NCBI RefSeq assembly: GCF_017832975.1
Contig: NZ_JAFIBI010000001.1
Coordinates: 3,224,001-3,288,000 of the forward strand
DNA from: Arthrobacter sp. PvP023
Lineage (GTDB): Bacteria > Actinomycetota > Actinomycetes > Actinomycetales > Micrococcaceae
DNA length: 64,000 bases
Reading direction: 5' to 3'
Part shown: piece after piece, positions 62,114-64,000 of the stretch
How the letters are laid out: every line of letters begins with the position of its first letter
How positions within the stretch are numbered: the first letter of the stretch is position 1
The notes under the pieces: model-generated
Database searches by the model: none
The model's input: only the letters and a program-made list of their open reading frames with translations
What the model was told of the DNA's origin: nothing
Program-made: the position numbers and the translations under genes

Positions 62114-63952
62114 GTGCGCGAATTCAGTGTTCCGCCCTTGGTGAATGTACCCCCGGAAACCAACATCACCGACCTGGTGTTGCGGCAGGCCGCCAAGGCC
62201 TCGAACCCGTCCCTGTTTTCGCGGCTCGATGCCGCCGGACAGTGGCAGGATATTTCTGCCACGGATTTCCTCGCCGACGTGCGCATCCTGGCCAAGGGCC
62301 TCATGGCAAGCGGCGTGGCAGCAGGCGACCGCGTCGGCATCATGTCCCGCACCCGCTACGAGTGGGCGCTGGTGGACTTTGCGGTCTGGTTTGCGGGCGG
62401 CATCTCCGTCCCCATCTACGAAACCTCCTCCCCCAGCCAGGTTGCCTGGAACCTGGGCGACTCTGGTGCCGTCGCGGCTTTCGGCGAGTCGGCGCACCAC
62501 GAGGACATCATCCGGCAGGCCGTCACGTCGGAAGGGCTTTCGTCGCTGGCCCACGTCTGGCAGCTTGAGGGCGCCGGGCTGGACGAGCTCCGCGCGGCCG
62601 GGACCGCCGTCAGCGACGAGGAGCTAGAAGCCCGCCGGAGCCTGGCTTCGCTGGCCGACGTCGCGACGATCATCTACACCTCCGGCACCACCGGACGGCC
62701 CAAGGGCTGCGAGCTGACGCACGGAAACTTCGTGGAACTGTCCGAGAACGCACTCGCCACTTCGCTGTCAGGCATCGTCCACGAGCAGGCGCGGACCATC
62801 ATGTTCCTGCCGCTGGCCCACGTGTTCGCCCGGTTCATCTCGGTCCTGGCCGTGGCTGCCGGCGTCACCGTGGCGCACACCCCGGACATCAAGCACCTCC
62901 TGCCGGACCTGCAGAGCTACAAGCCCACGTTCATCCTCGCCGTCCCGCGCGTATTCGAAAAGGTCTACAACTCCGCGCTGACCAAGGCCGAGGACAGCGG
63001 CAAGGGCGCCATCTTCCATAAGGCCGCCGACACCGCCATCGCCTACTCACGGGCCCGGCAGGCCGGTTCCATCGGCTTGGGCCTCAAACTCCGCCATGCC
63101 CTGTTCGACAAGCTTGTCTACAGCAAGCTCCGCGCTGCCATGGGCGGCCAGGTGGCCCACGCAGTGTCCGGCGGCGGTCCGCTGGGCGAACGCCTCGGGC
63201 ACTTCTTCCAGGGCATCGGCATGCAGATCCTCGAAGGCTACGGCCTGACCGAAACCACCGCGCCGATCACCGTCAACACCCCCTCGCTCATCAGGATCGG
63301 GACGGTGGGCGCCCCCCTGCCGGGAAATGCGGTGAAGATAGCCGACGACGGCGAGATCCTCGCCAAGGGCGTCTGCGTGATGCGCGGCTATTACAAGCGC
63401 GACGACCTCGCAGCAGACACATTCGTGGACGGCTGGTTCCGCACTGGCGACATTGGACAAATGGATGCCGACGGCTTCCTGACCATCACAGGCCGCAAGA
63501 AGGAAATCATCGTGACGGCCAGCGGCAAGAACGTGGTGCCTGCCCTGCTGGAAGACCAGATCCGGGCCGACGCCCTCGTCTCGCAGGTCCTTGTTGTGGG
63601 CGACAACATGCCGTTCATCGGCGCCTTGGTTACTCTCGATGAGGAAGCCCTGCCGGGATGGCTGCAGCGTCACGGACTTCCGGCCGGCACCACCGTCGCG
63701 GAAGCGGCAGGCCATCCGGTGGTCAAGGCCGCCGTCCAGGACCTCATCACTCGCGCCAACCAGTCCGTGTCCCAAGCGGAAGCCATCAAATCATTCCGGA
63801 TCGTACCGTCTGATTTCACCGAGGCATCCGGCCACCTCACCCCGTCCATGAAGGTCAAGCGGGCCCAGGTGATGAAGGACTTCGACGCCGTCATCAGCGA
63901 CATGTACGCTGCACCGCGGCCGGCCCGTACGGAGCCGTCCGGCCAGCACTAG
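62114..63952 (+). CDS. Long-chain fatty acid-CoA ligase (FadD15-like)
   Basis: Activates fatty acids to acyl-CoA through an acyl-adenylate. The GTG at 62114 has AAAGGAG 5 nt upstream and gives 612 residues. Motifs: the P-loop YTSGTTGRPKG, FLPLAHVFARF, EGYGLTETTAPI, GWFRTGDIG, and the hinge-lysine region ITGRKKEIIVTASGKNV, ending with the FTEASGHLTPSMKVKR catalytic-lysine segment. This is the actinobacterial FadD15/AMP-binding group; Rv2187 is the matching mycobacterial gene. A strong terminator follows. Confidence 0.95.
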   Translation: MREFSVPPLVNVPPETNITDLVLRQAAKASNPSLFSRLDAAGQWQDISATDFLADVRILAKGLMASGVAAGDRVGIMSRTRYEWALVDFAVWFAGGISVPIYETSSPSQVAWNLGDSGAVAAFGESAHHEDIIRQAVTSEGLSSLAHVWQLEGAGLDELRAAGTAVSDEELEARRSLASLADVATIIYTSGTTGRPKGCELTHGNFVELSENALATSLSGIVHEQARTIMFLPLAHVFARFISVLAVAAGVTVAHTPDIKHLLPDLQSYKPTFILAVPRVFEKVYNSALTKAEDSGKGAIFHKAADTAIAYSRARQAGSIGLGLKLRHALFDKLVYSKLRAAMGGQVAHAVSGGGPLGERLGHFFQGIGMQILEGYGLTETTAPITVNTPSLIRIGTVGAPLPGNAVKIADDGEILAKGVCVMRGYYKRDDLAADTFVDGWFRTGDIGQMDADGFLTITGRKKEIIVTASGKNVVPALLEDQIRADALVSQVLVVGDNMPFIGALVTLDEEALPGWLQRHGLPAGTTVAEAAGHPVVKAAVQDLITRANQSVSQAEAIKSFRIVPSDFTEASGHLTPSMKVKRAQVMKDFDAVISDMYAAPRPARTEPSGQH

Positions 63953-63962
63953 CGCCAGACAC

Positions 63963-63997
63963 CGAAAAGGGGCCTCCCGGCGGGAGGCCCCTTTTCG
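63963..63997 (+). terminator. Terminator of the acyl-CoA ligase gene
   Basis: A 17-bp perfect stem (63963-63979 with 63981-63997) with one central base and a T4 tract at the end of the right arm, 11 bp after the stop. Confidence 0.9.
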
Positions 63998-64000
63998 TGT

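Noticed and set aside
1..64000. tRNA, rRNA, tmRNA, RNase P RNA, insertion sequences, CRISPR
   Set aside because: I looked for TTCGA arms with matching stems, GAGGAAAGTC-type RNase P cores, transposase motifs with terminal repeats and regular spaced repeats, and saw none; a tool search could still find a weak case.

Overview
The window reads as about 64 kb of high-GC actinobacterial chromosome. The best fit is a Micrococcaceae member of the Arthrobacter/Pseudarthrobacter type; this is inferred from gene content, not from a database match. Pointers are a dcw cluster without ftsA but with sepF, yggT and divIVA behind ftsZ, a polyphosphate glucokinase, an Rv2175c-family protein beside a PASTA kinase, paired glnE/glnA2, many GTG/TTG starts, and several starts with no Shine-Dalgarno but a -10-like hexamer 6-9 bases upstream. 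I found no tRNA, rRNA, insertion sequence, prophage or CRISPR array. Almost everything is conserved core genome.

Layout. 1-4.7 kb: the N-terminal part of a divergent Ser/Thr kinase that runs off the left edge, lipoate genes lipB-lipA, and two membrane proteins. 4.8-15.2 kb: a nitrogen block with an RDD protein, glnA, a small autoregulated-looking HTH protein, an acetyltransferase, a VOC protein, an amino-acid ABC transporter with fused binding protein and permease, glnE and glnA2. 15.4-19.2 kb: panB, a SPOR-domain miniprotein, map, ppgK and an SDR. 19.3-23.0 kb: nrdR behind paired NrdR-type boxes, hisD, a membrane protein, a flavin reductase and an SDR remnant.

23.0-48.0 kb is one long minus-strand array. 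Read in the direction of transcription it is mraZ-rsmH-ftsL-like-ftsI-murE-murF-mraY-murD-ftsW-murG-murC-ftsQ-ftsZ-pgeF-yggS-sepF-yggT-divIVA-lspA-rluA-family-dnaE. Lipid II synthesis, septal transpeptidation, Z-ring formation and polar growth are thus collinear, with many 4-8 nt overlaps that suggest translational coupling. Three 10-bp-phased GTGGAG boxes ahead of mraZ look like its own operator.

48.3-64.0 kb: a DUF3040 protein, dinB, a lipoprotein, a polyprenyl synthase, an Rv2175c-like protein, a three-LysM lytic transglycosylase, a four-PASTA kinase, class II DAHP synthase, a PlsC acyltransferase, two tandem alpha/beta hydrolases with a membrane protein, a ROK glucokinase and a long-chain acyl-CoA ligase. 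The order resembles the Rv2173-Rv2187 region of Mycobacterium tuberculosis as I remember it.

I see no clearly new multi-gene system. The most rewarding leads are regulatory and enzymatic details: the kinase with a rewritten catalytic loop, twin operators over the HTH promoter, 9-bp-phased TAAC repeats before the cell-wall hydrolase, a repeated 17-mer upstream of mraZ, a MurE lacking the diaminopimelate-specificity arginine, and a GlnA2 without the adenylylation tyrosine next to the adenylyltransferase gene.
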